From Chitinophagaceae bacterium (GTDB taxonomy: Bacteria; Bacteroidota; Bacteroidia; Chitinophagales; Chitinophagaceae), in assembly GCA_017307735.1 (NCBI GenBank), contig JAFKGR010000005.1, positions 205,712 to 269,711 of the forward strand: a stretch of 64,000 nt of DNA. Direction: 5' to 3'. The notes below the pieces were generated by a model. That model worked only from the letters and a program-made list of their open reading frames with translations, did no database searches and was not told the DNA's origin. The stretch's first letter is position 1. The number at the start of each line of letters is the position of its first letter. Below are positions 1-8,422 of the stretch, piece by piece. A program made the position numbers and the translations under genes.

Positions 1-1614
1 TGATGGCTTACTCAGAGCATAATAGTTAGCCATTATTTCAATTCCATTGTCCCCGGAACCTCCTGAATTTACAAAATAATCTGCTCCAGAATTATCCCTT
101 TCCTGAGTGATAGAGTTTGTCAGATTCATTTTAAACAATGACAGATCAATAAATAATCTTCTTTGAATTATGCTTGCCCTTGCGCCTGCTTCATAATTCA
201 ACCCTTTTTCTGCAAGCAGGCTTTCGTTAAAAATATCAGTGGATGGCAAAAGTTCCCCTATGGATGGAGGTGAAAATCCTTTGGATATAGTTCCATACAA
301 AACAAAGTCTTTCTTAAACTTTTTTGAAATTGAAAAACGGGGAGCCAATTCATTTTTAAATCTTCTTTGAAAGTGCAGAACAGGATCAGAAAACTGATTG
401 AAATCGACAGTGAAAATATTGATACTGCTGCCCGCAGTTATCGATATGCCATTTGCAAGTTGTACTTGCGCCTGCAGATATCCAAGAGCCTGGGTATTGA
501 AAACTTCATCGTCTGTCTGTAATAAACCGGTTTGCCCGCTGTTATTATCATATACCCGCTGAGAATAGAAACTGTGCTGATATTCACCGCCCATGTTTAT
601 TTGCAACAGGGTCTGTTTATATTTTTTTGAGAAAGTGAAATTTGTCCTTGCTCCGAAATGGGGTTCAGAGGTACGGGAGAAATTTCTGAAATTGGGATTT
701 CTGTTTTGAGCATAGGCACCATAAATGGTCAATTGATTTTTTATATGGTTGCTTATTTTCTGGTCTGATGTAAGCCCGCTTAAAAAATAATTAAGCGTGA
801 AATGAGCATCTGCCTGTTGCGCAGAAGGAAAGATACCTGCTTTTGGCCTGGCACTTTTTGGATTAGCTAAATATTCGGAAAGTGTAAGCGCACCGGGAGT
901 TTCGTAGTAAAGGCTGCCATATAAAAAAGTACCTCTCAGTTTAAATTTTTCAGTATTCTTCAACGAAGTATTTATTGAAACCACATCTCTGTGCATGGCC
1001 GTATGATCTCTGTAACCATTGCTGCTTTGGCGGTTGTATTTAATAGAGATTGAACGTGCATTGTTTGAAAAATTTGATTCGGCAAGTATGCTTTGTGTGT
1101 TATAACTACCATAGGTAAACGAAATTCTTTTGTCGTTATTCTCATTCATATCATTAATCATCATTACCCCGCCATTGCCGCTTCCGTACATACTTCCCGA
1201 AGGACCTTTAATAATTTCTATTGAATTATAATTATAAAATCCGAGTATCTGCAGATAAGTATTTCCGCCCGGATCAGTAAATGGAATATCATTGTAATAA
1301 ACCTTTACATTTCTGACACCAAATGGGGAACGCACAGTACTTCCCCGGATATTCAATCTGTAACTTCCGGGAGAGCGTTCATCCATATTAACCCCGGGAG
1401 TCATATTCATCGCGTTTACAATAGAAATGTTGTTATAATTATTTAAATCCTGTGAACGGATGACACTCACGGGAGCAGCTACTTCAAGAAGCTTTCTGTG
1501 ATTTTCAAATGCAGATACAGTAATATTATCCAGTGTATCCATTTTTTCCTGAGCCTGTGAAAAACCACTTTGAATCAGAAAACAGCCGAAAACAATGAAA
1601 ATTAATTTTCTCAT
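1..1614 (-). CDS. TonB-dependent outer-membrane receptor, 5' part (runs off the left edge)
   Basis: Frame stays open from the ATG at 1612-1614 to base 1, giving about 538 residues; the C-terminus lies outside the window. The protein starts with a signal peptide (MRKLIFIVFGCFLIQSGFSQ) followed by a TonB-box-like stretch (DTLDNITVSA). A plug domain follows, with NIRGS and the IEIIKGPSGSMYGSG motif typical of receptor plugs, then aromatic-rich beta-barrel strands including YGTISKGFSPPS and NYEAGAR. Such receptors import siderophores, cobalamin, metals or glycans with TonB-ExbBD energy. No SusD partner is visible on this side, so the substrate cannot be named. The YGTISKGFSPPS region resembles siderophore-type barrels, which is only a hint. 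A -7 promoter element lies about 130 bases upstream. Confidence 0.9.
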   Translation of the reverse strand, partial: MRKLIFIVFGCFLIQSGFSQAQEKMDTLDNITVSAFENHRKLLEVAAPVSVIRSQDLNNYNNISIVNAMNMTPGVNMDERSPGSYRLNIRGSTVRSPFGVRNVKVYYNDIPFTDPGGNTYLQILGFYNYNSIEIIKGPSGSMYGSGNGGVMMINDMNENNDKRISFTYGSYNTQSILAESNFSNNARSISIKYNRQSSNGYRDHTAMHRDVVSINTSLKNTEKFKLRGTFLYGSLYYETPGALTLSEYLANPKSARPKAGIFPSAQQADAHFTLNYFLSGLTSDQKISNHIKNQLTIYGAYAQNRNPNFRNFSRTSEPHFGARTNFTFSKKYKQTLLQINMGGEYQHSFYSQRVYDNNSGQTGLLQTDDEVFNTQALGYLQAQVQLANGISITAGSSINIFTVDFNQFSDPVLHFQRRFKNELAPRFSISKKFKKDFVLYGTISKGFSPPSIGELLPSTDIFNESLLAEKGLNYEAGARASIIQRRLFIDLSLFKMNLTNSITQERDNSGADYFVNSGGSGDNGIEIMANYYALSKPS

Positions 1615-2312
1615 GATTGGTTGAATTTTAGGGTCAGCAATATTTTACCCAATAAATGATAGTTTGGTTGTTTAGAATCTGTATCAATATTTTAATACAC
1701 CCCTTTTTAGAAGGTAGAAAAGCAAAGGGAAACATTCTTCCTATACAAATGTAATATCCACGCATTACAGTTGGTGAAATTCATTATGTACTTTTATGTG
1801 GAAATTTATTTGATCCCGAAATCATATCCCGGAATATAATTCTATTATCAAAATAATTTCGGGATAATGCTTATTTATCGATCGTGTAAGATTTCCTGCA
1901 GGAAAATTCAATCAAAAAACTATTCAGCTCAAAATGAAAAAAAGAGCTCAATCAAAATGATTCCCGATACAACAGTTGTAAAAAAGAAAATCAAAAATGT
2001 TCCCAGGCAACCTTTTGTAACCATTCTGCCAATCTTCTGTTCGCGGCCGCTTCTCGACAGAGGAATTCCAATTTTTCGCGAGATATTTGATTTCATCCGT
2101 GAAATTCCTAAAAATCGGCTCCATGAAAATCCTCCGCGGTTCATTAGTCAGGTAAGTTTAAAAAATTTACTTTGAAAGTTTCAATCAGGTTTCTCAAAAG
2201 TAATTATTCAGTAAGATTTTTTTGCTGAAAATTTAACTGCACTAAAAAATATTTTGAATGAGCATAGAAATCCAATGACAACCGATTCCATTGTGGCTTC
2301 TGCAAATGGCAT
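1615..2312. other. Gene-poor intergenic stretch with inverted repeats
   Basis: About 700 bases with no convincing gene. Two overlapping ORFs of 102 and 71 codons on opposite strands (1867-2175 and 1929-2144) show no recognisable family or signal peptide and are probably chance. Visible structure: a perfect 10-base inverted repeat, ATCCCGAAAT at 1813-1822 against ATTTCGGGAT at 1856-1865, with a further ATCCCGG in the loop, and a perfect 14-base palindrome TTTCCTGCAGGAAA at 1892-1905. Confidence 0.5.
1746..1753 (-). promoter_or_regulatory. Putative Bacteroidota -7 promoter element for the TonB receptor
   Basis: On the minus strand the sequence is TACATTTG, a full match to TAnnTTTG. A start near 1739 would give a leader of about 125 nt before the receptor ATG, long enough for leader regulation. 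No clear -33 TTTG was found at the usual distance. Confidence 0.35.
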
Positions 2313-2338
2313 AAAAAAACCCCGCAACAGCGAGGTTC
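2313..2338 (-). terminator. Rho-independent terminator after the DUF1573 pair
   Basis: Read on the minus strand: CCTCGC, loop TGTT, GCGGGG (6 pairs, one G-U), then seven T residues. It lies about 27 bases past the stop of the 143-residue DUF1573 gene, in the right place to end that two-gene unit. Confidence 0.8.
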
Positions 2339-2364
2339 AATATTTCCTATTCAAATGATTTCAA

Positions 2365-2796
2365 TTATCCTTTCTTCACAACCTTTTTGGAGTCAGGTTG
2401 CAATTTGCCGTAAGCGGTTGCATCCAATACTTCTCCGGTAAGTTTTACAAACTTTACGTCATTGACATTGGCAAATTTTACCGTAATTGTCTTGTTGATC
2501 GGGCCCACAGCAGCCGCATTAAAAATAGCTTTAATCGTACCTGTTTTTCCCGGGGCAATCGGCTCTTTTGTGTAATCGCTTACCGTACAACCGCAGGAAG
2601 GAGCCGCCTGTTCAATAATCAAGGGCTGTTTACCGATGTTGGTAACTGTAATGGTGGCGGTAGCAGGTACACCTTGTTTGATCTTTCCGAAGTTGAAGTT
2701 TTCAGTGCTGAGCTTTGCGATATCATTTGCCGTCAGTTGTTGAGCAAAAAGAGAGGTGGAAAATAACGCAAAAGCGGCGACGAGGAATGTTTTCAT
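2365..2796 (-). CDS. DUF1573 domain secreted protein (second of a tandem pair)
   Basis: 143 residues. Signal peptide MKTFLVAAFALFSTSLFAQQ, then one DUF1573 domain with an immunoglobulin-like (ASPM/SPD-2/Hydin-like) fold. Family hallmarks are NFNFGKIKQG near residue 34, the VTNIGKQPLII strand and the SCGCT motif. The family is very common in Bacteroidota, exported, and of unproven function. It lies 8 bases downstream of a paralogue and is followed by a terminator, so the two form a short operon. The Lys-rich C-terminal tail (KKVVKKG) is unremarkable. Confidence 0.88.
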   Translation of the reverse strand: MKTFLVAAFALFSTSLFAQQLTANDIAKLSTENFNFGKIKQGVPATATITVTNIGKQPLIIEQAAPSCGCTVSDYTKEPIAPGKTGTIKAIFNAAAVGPINKTITVKFANVNDVKFVKLTGEVLDATAYGKLQPDSKKVVKKG

Positions 2797-2804
2797 TGTA
2801 TTTG

Positions 2805-3275
2805 TTATTTCTGTTTAAATTGATTTAAAGCATCGTTTTCAGGGGCAGATGTAACCGGTGTTTTCCAGACATCTCCTTTTATAATCAGTTGCTGATATTG
2901 ATTCCCGTTGTAGGTAACGGTGATGGATTTTGCAAATTCACCTTCCGCTGCAGCATTGTATCCTACCGTAATTTTTGAACTGCCCCCTTGTGGAATGGTA
3001 TCCCGATCCCAAACGGGAGTGGTACATCCACAACTTGCCTTAACGTTGGAGAGGACAACCGGAGTTTTTCCGGAATTGACAAAAGAAAAAACATGTGTAA
3101 CGGGCCTTCCCTGGGGAATCTGGCCGAAATTAAATTCGTTTTCTTTAAAGAGGATGGTTGCCGGTTGCAAAGAATCCTGATGCACCAAAGTAGCATTTGG
3201 ATTGGCCACTCTCTGTTGCGCATCAGCAGTGCAGGCGATGAAAAAAAAGGAAAATATTAAAGCAACCCTTCGCAT
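2805..3275 (-). CDS. DUF1573 domain secreted protein (first of a tandem pair)
   Basis: 156 residues with signal peptide MRRVALIFSFFFIACTADAQQ. The DUF1573 domain shows EFNFGQIPQG, FVNSGKTPVVLSN and ASCGCTTP, each matching the same point in the downstream gene, so the pair arose by duplication or by fission of a two-domain ancestor. Probably periplasmic or surface-exposed; function unknown. The Cys inside the signal peptide is not in a clean lipobox. It has its own promoter, at 3301-3333, and heads the pair. Confidence 0.88.
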   Translation of the reverse strand: MRRVALIFSFFFIACTADAQQRVANPNATLVHQDSLQPATILFKENEFNFGQIPQGRPVTHVFSFVNSGKTPVVLSNVKASCGCTTPVWDRDTIPQGGSSKITVGYNAAAEGEFAKSITVTYNGNQYQQLIIKGDVWKTPVTSAPENDALNQFKQK

Positions 3276-3300
3276 TAATTTCTTACATTTAAGGTCGTTT

Positions 3301-3333
3301 CAAAGATAGTAAAACGCCATTAACGGTTGCAAA
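3301..3333 (-). promoter_or_regulatory. Promoter for the DUF1573 operon (-33 and -7 elements)
   Basis: On the minus strand TTTG (3333-3330), 21 bases, then TATCTTTG (3308-3301). Both elements and their spacing fit the Bacteroidota consensus TTG-N19..21-TAnnTTTG. Predicted start near 3294, about 19 nt before the ATG. Confidence 0.6.
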
Positions 3334-3379
3334 TTGTATATCTGATTATGGTATTTTAACAATCTCATTCTTAATTCAA

Positions 3380-3387
3380 TATTTTTG
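3380..3387 (+). promoter_or_regulatory. -7 promoter element just before the E1 dehydrogenase gene
   Basis: TATTTTTG is a full TAnnTTTG match and ends only five bases before the ATG at 3393. If used, transcription would start at or next to the start codon, giving a nearly leaderless mRNA. No good -33 element is seen. Confidence 0.4.
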
Positions 3388-3392
3388 CGATT

Positions 3393-5783
3393 ATGGAATC
3401 CGAAAACACCGGAAACGAAAACCTTCTCGAGAACCTGTCTTTTGAAAAATTCAGAGATACCGTCTTGAAAGATTATGGCATGGTCTGCCTCAGCCGTGAG
3501 GCGAGCCTGCTCGCCAGAAAAGAAGTATTGACCGGAAAAGCCAAGTTTGGAATTTTTGGAGATGGGAAAGAAGTGGCCCAGGTGGCAGCCGCAAAATTTT
3601 TTAAGCCCGGTGATATTCGTTCAGGATATTACAGAGATCAGACCTTTGTATTTGCAGCGGGAATTGCCAGCGTTGCTCAGTTTTTTTCTCAATTGTATGC
3701 AGATCCTGATATAAAAAACGATCCCTTTAGCGCCGGCCGCCAGATGAATTCGCATTTTGCCACAGCCAATACAGATGAAAACGGAGATTGGCTTCCTCTG
3801 GCAAAAATGAAGAATTCTTCTTCTGATATTGCGCCTACCGGAGGCCAGATGCCAAGAGCTTTGGGGCTTGCATTTGCTTCTAAATTATTCAGGGAAAATC
3901 CGGAACTCAGAGAATTGAAAGATTTGAGTGACAATGGAAATGAAGTTTGTTTCTGCAGTATTGGAGACAGCGCCACTTCTGAGGGAGCTTTTTGGGAAAC
4001 GGTGAATGCGGCAGGTGTTTTACAGGTTCCCCTGGCTATTTTTGTCTGGGATGACGGATATGGAATTTCTGTACCGAAAGAATATCAGACGGTGAAGGGT
4101 TCTATCTCAAAAGTGCTGGAAGGCTTCCAGAAAAATGATAATTCCAATGGAATTAATATTTACAGAATGAAAGGCTGGGATTATGCAGGCATGTGTGAAA
4201 TTTTGGAACCCGCAATTCAACACATCCGCGATACCCACACCCCGGCGCTTTTTCATGTTCAGGAATTAACCCAACCTCAGGGACACAGCACATCCGGAAG
4301 CCATGAAAGATACAAATCTCCGGAAAGGCTTGAATGGGAAAGGGAATGGGATTGCAAGAGGCAAATGAGAAACTGGATTCTCACCAATGCATTGGCAAAT
4401 GAAGAAGAGCTGGACAAAATTGAAGCCGGCTCAAAAAAATCAGTAAAAGAAAGCCGGGATACCGCATGGCGGGAATTGCTTGAACCCATTCAACAACAGG
4501 TTTCCAAAGCCGTTTTATTAATTCAAAAAGCAGGGGAAAAGAGCAATAAAGAAATTGCAGCCCAACTGGCAAAAGAATTATCGGCAATCCGGGAACCGGT
4601 GAGAAAAAATGTGATGGAGGCCCTTGCGGCTTACCTGAATCATCCGGATACAAACAAAATCGCAGCAGATTCTGTTCACCGGTATTATAATCAATTGCTG
4701 GAGGAAAACAGAAAATTGTTTGATTCTTTTCTTTATAATGAAGGACCAAAATCTGCCCTGAATGTGAAAGCGGTTCCCGCTGTTCTAAAGGATGACGCCC
4801 AGGAAATTAACGGGTACGAAGTACTCAATAAATATTTTGATCAACTATTCAGTACAAACAAAAAAGTGGTTGCATTCGGTGAAGATGTTGGACAGATTGG
4901 TGATGTGAATCAGGGGTTGAGCGGCCTTCAGAAAAAGTACGGGAAAGAGCGGATTTTTGATACCGGAATCCGCGAGAATACAATCATTGGACAGGGATAT
5001 GGACTTGCATACAGAGGGTTGAAACCCATTGCAGAAATTCAGTATCTCGATTATTGGCTGTATGCAATTACCACAATGAGCGATGATGTGGCAACCACTC
5101 ACTACAGGACATTTGGTAAACAAAGCATCCCGCTGATAATCCGTACGCGCGGCCACCGGCTCGAGGGAATCTGGCATAGCGGATCTCCATTGGGAGTTGT
5201 CATAAATTCCATTCGCGGCATGTATGTGTGTGTTCCCAGAAACATGACGCAGGCCGTTGGTTTGTACAACACCCTTCTGGACTCCAACGATCCGGGATTT
5301 ATGATTGAATCGCTCAACGGTTATCGTTTGAAGGAAAAACTGATTTCCAATCTCCTTGAATTCAGGGTTCCTCTTGGTATTCCAGAAGTAATCAGGGAGG
5401 GAAATGACATCACGATTGTTTCTTATGGTTCTATATTGAGAATCGTTGACAGTGCATGCAAAGAACTGGAAAAATCGGGCATTAGTTGTGAAGTTATAGA
5501 TGTGCAAACCCTTTTGCCATTTGACAGGAATCAGATGATTCTCGATTCATTAAAAAAAACAAACAGGATTATGTTTGTGGACGAAGATGTTCCCGGAGGC
5601 ACTTCCGCATTTATGTTTAACCAGGTAATGGAGCACCAGGGAGGATACCGCTGGCTGGATGTAGCGCCAAGAACGGTCACCGGAAAAGACCATCGTCCGG
5701 GATATGGAACCGATGGTGATTATTTTAGCAAGCCCAATACAGAAGACATTGTAAGAACTGCATTGGAAATGATGGCCGAATAA
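3393..5783 (+). CDS. Fused E1 alpha/beta subunit of a thiamine-diphosphate 2-oxoacid dehydrogenase
   Basis: 796 residues joining E1 alpha (about 1-440) and E1 beta (about 465-796) in one chain, as is common in Bacteroidota. The alpha half has PTGGQMPRALG and the cofactor region at 191-193 followed by ATSEGAFWETVN and DDGYGISVP. The usual thiamine-diphosphate GDG triplet reads GDS here. The beta half has FGEDVGQIGDVNQG, DTGIRENTIIGQG and a transketolase C-terminal domain (IDVQTLLPFD, VDEDVPGGTSAFM). The likely reaction is oxidative decarboxylation of branched-chain 2-oxo acids or pyruvate for an E2/E3 complex. E2 and E3 genes are not in this window, so the substrate is open. Confidence 0.9.
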   Translation: MESENTGNENLLENLSFEKFRDTVLKDYGMVCLSREASLLARKEVLTGKAKFGIFGDGKEVAQVAAAKFFKPGDIRSGYYRDQTFVFAAGIASVAQFFSQLYADPDIKNDPFSAGRQMNSHFATANTDENGDWLPLAKMKNSSSDIAPTGGQMPRALGLAFASKLFRENPELRELKDLSDNGNEVCFCSIGDSATSEGAFWETVNAAGVLQVPLAIFVWDDGYGISVPKEYQTVKGSISKVLEGFQKNDNSNGINIYRMKGWDYAGMCEILEPAIQHIRDTHTPALFHVQELTQPQGHSTSGSHERYKSPERLEWEREWDCKRQMRNWILTNALANEEELDKIEAGSKKSVKESRDTAWRELLEPIQQQVSKAVLLIQKAGEKSNKEIAAQLAKELSAIREPVRKNVMEALAAYLNHPDTNKIAADSVHRYYNQLLEENRKLFDSFLYNEGPKSALNVKAVPAVLKDDAQEINGYEVLNKYFDQLFSTNKKVVAFGEDVGQIGDVNQGLSGLQKKYGKERIFDTGIRENTIIGQGYGLAYRGLKPIAEIQYLDYWLYAITTMSDDVATTHYRTFGKQSIPLIIRTRGHRLEGIWHSGSPLGVVINSIRGMYVCVPRNMTQAVGLYNTLLDSNDPGFMIESLNGYRLKEKLISNLLEFRVPLGIPEVIREGNDITIVSYGSILRIVDSACKELEKSGISCEVIDVQTLLPFDRNQMILDSLKKTNRIMFVDEDVPGGTSAFMFNQVMEHQGGYRWLDVAPRTVTGKDHRPGYGTDGDYFSKPNTEDIVRTALEMMAE

Positions 5784-5801
5784 AAAACAGAAAGAACCTG
5801 T

Positions 5802-6101
5802 ATGGAAATCATGAAACCTAATGACAGAAGATTTGTAGAATATTGGCAGGATCAAAAAAAAGGATCCAGGGCAGGATATTATCTTACTTATACCCTCGGG
5901 TGGAGTATAGTCGGATTTTTTGTTTTGTTTTTTTTCTCAAAGCTCTTTACCAACCTATGGGAAACCGGAGGTGAATCTTTGGTGTATATTTTTGCCATTA
6001 TTTCTATTGTATCAGCATTTATCATTACCCATTTTACGTACAGAAGAAATGAGAAGAGGCTTCACCGGATTGTTGAAAAACATCAGGAAGAATTAAACTA
6101 A
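5802..6101 (+). CDS. Small two-helix membrane protein, unknown function
   Basis: 99 residues, or 96 from the second ATG at 5811. A charged N-terminus (KPNDRRFVEYWQDQKKGS) precedes two hydrophobic helices (about 27-48 and 58-78), then a basic and acidic tail (RRNEKRLHRIVEKHQEELN) likely to form a short cytoplasmic coil. It begins 18 bases after the E1 gene and may be read with it. No family recognised. Its stop codon overlaps that of the convergent reductase gene by four bases (6098-6101). Confidence 0.7.
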   Translation: MEIMKPNDRRFVEYWQDQKKGSRAGYYLTYTLGWSIVGFFVLFFFSKLFTNLWETGGESLVYIFAIISIVSAFIITHFTYRRNEKRLHRIVEKHQEELN

Positions 6102-7081
6102 GCGATCTTTAGTTTCTTGCGTATATTTCTGATTATTTTTTTCGCGTGTTCCCGGCTATTTTCGATAAATAGTTTGTGTGTATTCAATCCGCCACAAATT
6201 ACGCCGGCAAGATAAATTCCGGGCACATTTGTTTCGTGGGTTTTTTCATCATATTGTGGTTTGAAAATGCCATCTTTTGAAAGGTTTATCCCGAGGGATT
6301 TGATAAATGAAATATCAGGCTGATATCCGGTCATTGCCAAAACCCAGTCATTAGGAATCGTTTTTAAGCCGTCAGGTGTTTTAATGTCCACCTCATTGGG
6401 CCTGATTTCTATGATTTCAGAATTGAAATAGGCTTTAATGGATCCCTCTTTAATCCGGTTAAGCATATCGGGACGGACCCAGTATTTAACCCTTTCCCCA
6501 ATTTCTGCATCCCTGATGACCATGGTAACTTCTGCTCCTTTTCTCCATGTTTCGAGCGATGCATCTACCGCCGAATTGGAAGCACCCACCACCAGTACTT
6601 TTTGAAATGCATAAAAATGCGGGTCATCGTAATAATGTTTCACTTTGGGGAGATCTTCGCCTTTTACATGGAGCAGGTAAGGGGTATCATAAAACCCTGT
6701 GGCCAGTATCAGATTTTTACAAAAATATTTTCCCCGGGCAGACAATACCTCAAAACCAGTTCTCCTCTTTTTTACCTGTTCTACTTTTTCAAATAAATGA
6801 ATGTTTAAGTTGAAGGACGTAACAATTCGCCTGTAATATTCCAGCGCTTCATTTCTCGTCGGTCTTTTGTTGTTGCTGACAAAAGGAACATTGCCGATTT
6901 CCAGCCGTTCACTTGTGCTGAAAAAAGTCATGTTTACCGGATAATGAAACAGGGAATTAACAAGAGCACCTTTTTCTAAAATCAGATAATTCAATCCCGA
7001 CTTCTTTGCATGAATGGCACATGCCAGACCGATCGGGCCACCGCCAATTATCAACACATCAAGCACTTCATCATCTTTCAT
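6098..7081 (-). CDS. ypdA: YpdA-family FAD/NADPH disulfide reductase (putative bacillithiol disulfide reductase)
   Basis: 327 residues, the usual family length. N-terminal Rossmann fold with GGGPIG at 13-18 for FAD, then FHYPVNMTFFSTSERLEIG, a hallmark stretch of YpdA proteins. A second dinucleotide motif, VVGASNSAVDASLE, precedes the NADPH domain, and a C-terminal GIYLAGVICGG motif contacts FAD. YpdA reduces bacillithiol disulfide in Firmicutes, and bacillithiol is also made by several Bacteroidota. No bsh gene is nearby, so the thiol substrate is inferred from family only. It is transcribed toward the small membrane-protein gene, with overlapping stops. Confidence 0.85.
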   Translation of the reverse strand: MKDDEVLDVLIIGGGPIGLACAIHAKKSGLNYLILEKGALVNSLFHYPVNMTFFSTSERLEIGNVPFVSNNKRPTRNEALEYYRRIVTSFNLNIHLFEKVEQVKKRRTGFEVLSARGKYFCKNLILATGFYDTPYLLHVKGEDLPKVKHYYDDPHFYAFQKVLVVGASNSAVDASLETWRKGAEVTMVIRDAEIGERVKYWVRPDMLNRIKEGSIKAYFNSEIIEIRPNEVDIKTPDGLKTIPNDWVLAMTGYQPDISFIKSLGINLSKDGIFKPQYDEKTHETNVPGIYLAGVICGGLNTHKLFIENSREHAKKIIRNIRKKLKIA

Positions 7082-7216
7082 TTCTCAATCTTCGTTTTGA
7101 TAAAAGTATTTAATTTTTAGGTTGTGGTTGTTGATCTTAATTAAATTATAATGAACCGCAGCCTAAGGCTTTTCTGATTAATTCTGTAATATCGTACCCT
7201 GAAAAAAATTACCACA

Positions 7217-8359
7217 TTGATCCGTTTTATATTTTACAAATATTTTCGAATACGTAAACTCTACTTTCCCTATTCATTGCTTATTGTTTGGGCACTGGTT
7301 CAAATGTTCCTTTTGCATACAAATGGAATTTTTACCCAGATGGAGGCCGCAAAATATATTTATCACGCGAAATATTTTTTAAATCATGGTTCTTTTGTTA
7401 CAAACAACTACTGGCTTTATAGCACAATCATCTTTTTGATCGCTTTGTGTATCAAATTGAAATTGTCTTTTGCATTCGTTGTGGCTATTCAGTTTATCGT
7501 GAATCTAATTGCATTGTTTATGTTTTATAATCTGAGCTTTCATTTTTTACGGAATAGAAAGCTTGCGTGGATCACTTCATTTTTACTTGCCTGCAATATT
7601 TTTTATCAATGGTATAATACCTTTCTTTATACAGAATCTCTTTTTTTTAGTTTGACTGTCATTTATTCTTCTTACTTGTTAACGCTAAAAAGGCTGAGAG
7701 TCAGGGATATGATTTTCATTGGATTTTTACTTGCGCTCCTTTCTTTTACCAGGCCTACAGGAATTTTATTTCTGGTACCGACAATATTTTATATTTATTA
7801 CAGGTTTATGAATCCGCTGAAAGCCTACGTCAAAACAGCTTTTGTAATTGCCTGGTTAGGTATTTTTTTGTTTGTTCTGAACAGAATGATGCAAACCGGT
7901 GGATCTCTGAAATTCATGGTACCATTTATTAAGGAAAATGTTATTTGCGGACTGGATACCGTCACATCGGTTCCGGTAAATCTGCCGGAGAATGGAAATT
8001 CTTTGTGGGGTCTGATTCAATATATTTTTATGAACTCTTCTCAGTTTCTACATCTCGCAGTTCTTAAGACGATGTCTTTTTGGGGAATATTGCGTCCATA
8101 CTATTCTCTTCCTCATAATATAGGTTTGGCAATTATGTTTTATTCTTTTTATGTACTTGGAATTGTTGGTTTGGTAATAAAATGGAAAGAGAAAGATAAA
8201 AGACTTATTTTCTTACTTGGTATTATTCTTTTGTACTGGGTTACTACCATGCTTACCTGCGATGACTGGCATAGCCGTTTTTTCTTAACTCTGACGCCGT
8301 TCATTTTTTTATTGGGAATGAGTTCTTTCATCAACAATTCCTGGAAAAAGGTGAAATAA
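7217..8359 (+). CDS. Polytopic membrane protein resembling GT-C (ArnT/PMT-like) glycosyltransferases
   Basis: About 380 residues with nine or ten predicted membrane helices. The loop after helix 1 carries acidic Glu in QMEAAKY, where GT-C enzymes keep a catalytic Asp/Glu, and TESLFFSL and RPTGILFLVPT resemble the central PMT core. This suggests transfer of a sugar from a polyprenyl-phosphate donor at the periplasmic face, but acceptor and donor are unknown. The start is uncertain: the frame opens with TTG at 7217 and the first in-frame ATG is near residue 30. A strong terminator hairpin follows the stop at once. Confidence 0.6.
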   Translation: MIRFIFYKYFRIRKLYFPYSLLIVWALVQMFLLHTNGIFTQMEAAKYIYHAKYFLNHGSFVTNNYWLYSTIIFLIALCIKLKLSFAFVVAIQFIVNLIALFMFYNLSFHFLRNRKLAWITSFLLACNIFYQWYNTFLYTESLFFSLTVIYSSYLLTLKRLRVRDMIFIGFLLALLSFTRPTGILFLVPTIFYIYYRFMNPLKAYVKTAFVIAWLGIFLFVLNRMMQTGGSLKFMVPFIKENVICGLDTVTSVPVNLPENGNSLWGLIQYIFMNSSQFLHLAVLKTMSFWGILRPYYSLPHNIGLAIMFYSFYVLGIVGLVIKWKEKDKRLIFLLGIILLYWVTTMLTCDDWHSRFFLTLTPFIFLLGMSSFINNSWKKVK

Positions 8360-8360
8360 A

Positions 8361-8388
8361 AAATCCGGAGAGAATTCATTCCGGATTT
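8361..8388 (-). terminator. Hairpin terminator between convergent genes
   Basis: Perfect 9-base stem AAATCCGGA (8361-8369) and TCCGGATTT (8380-8388) with a 10-base loop. On the minus strand it is followed by six T residues, so it best ends the porU2 unit. The symmetric stem may also slow transcription from the plus-strand gene. Confidence 0.75.
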
Positions 8389-8422
8389 AAATTCAAGGGA
8401 CAGTAAAGGCTTTCTGATTTTC

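Noticed and set aside
1867..2175. 102-codon plus-strand ORF and a 71-codon minus-strand ORF across it
   Set aside because: No family-like motifs, no signal peptide at the start, the two overlap on opposite strands, and the stretch is rich in small palindromes; most likely chance.
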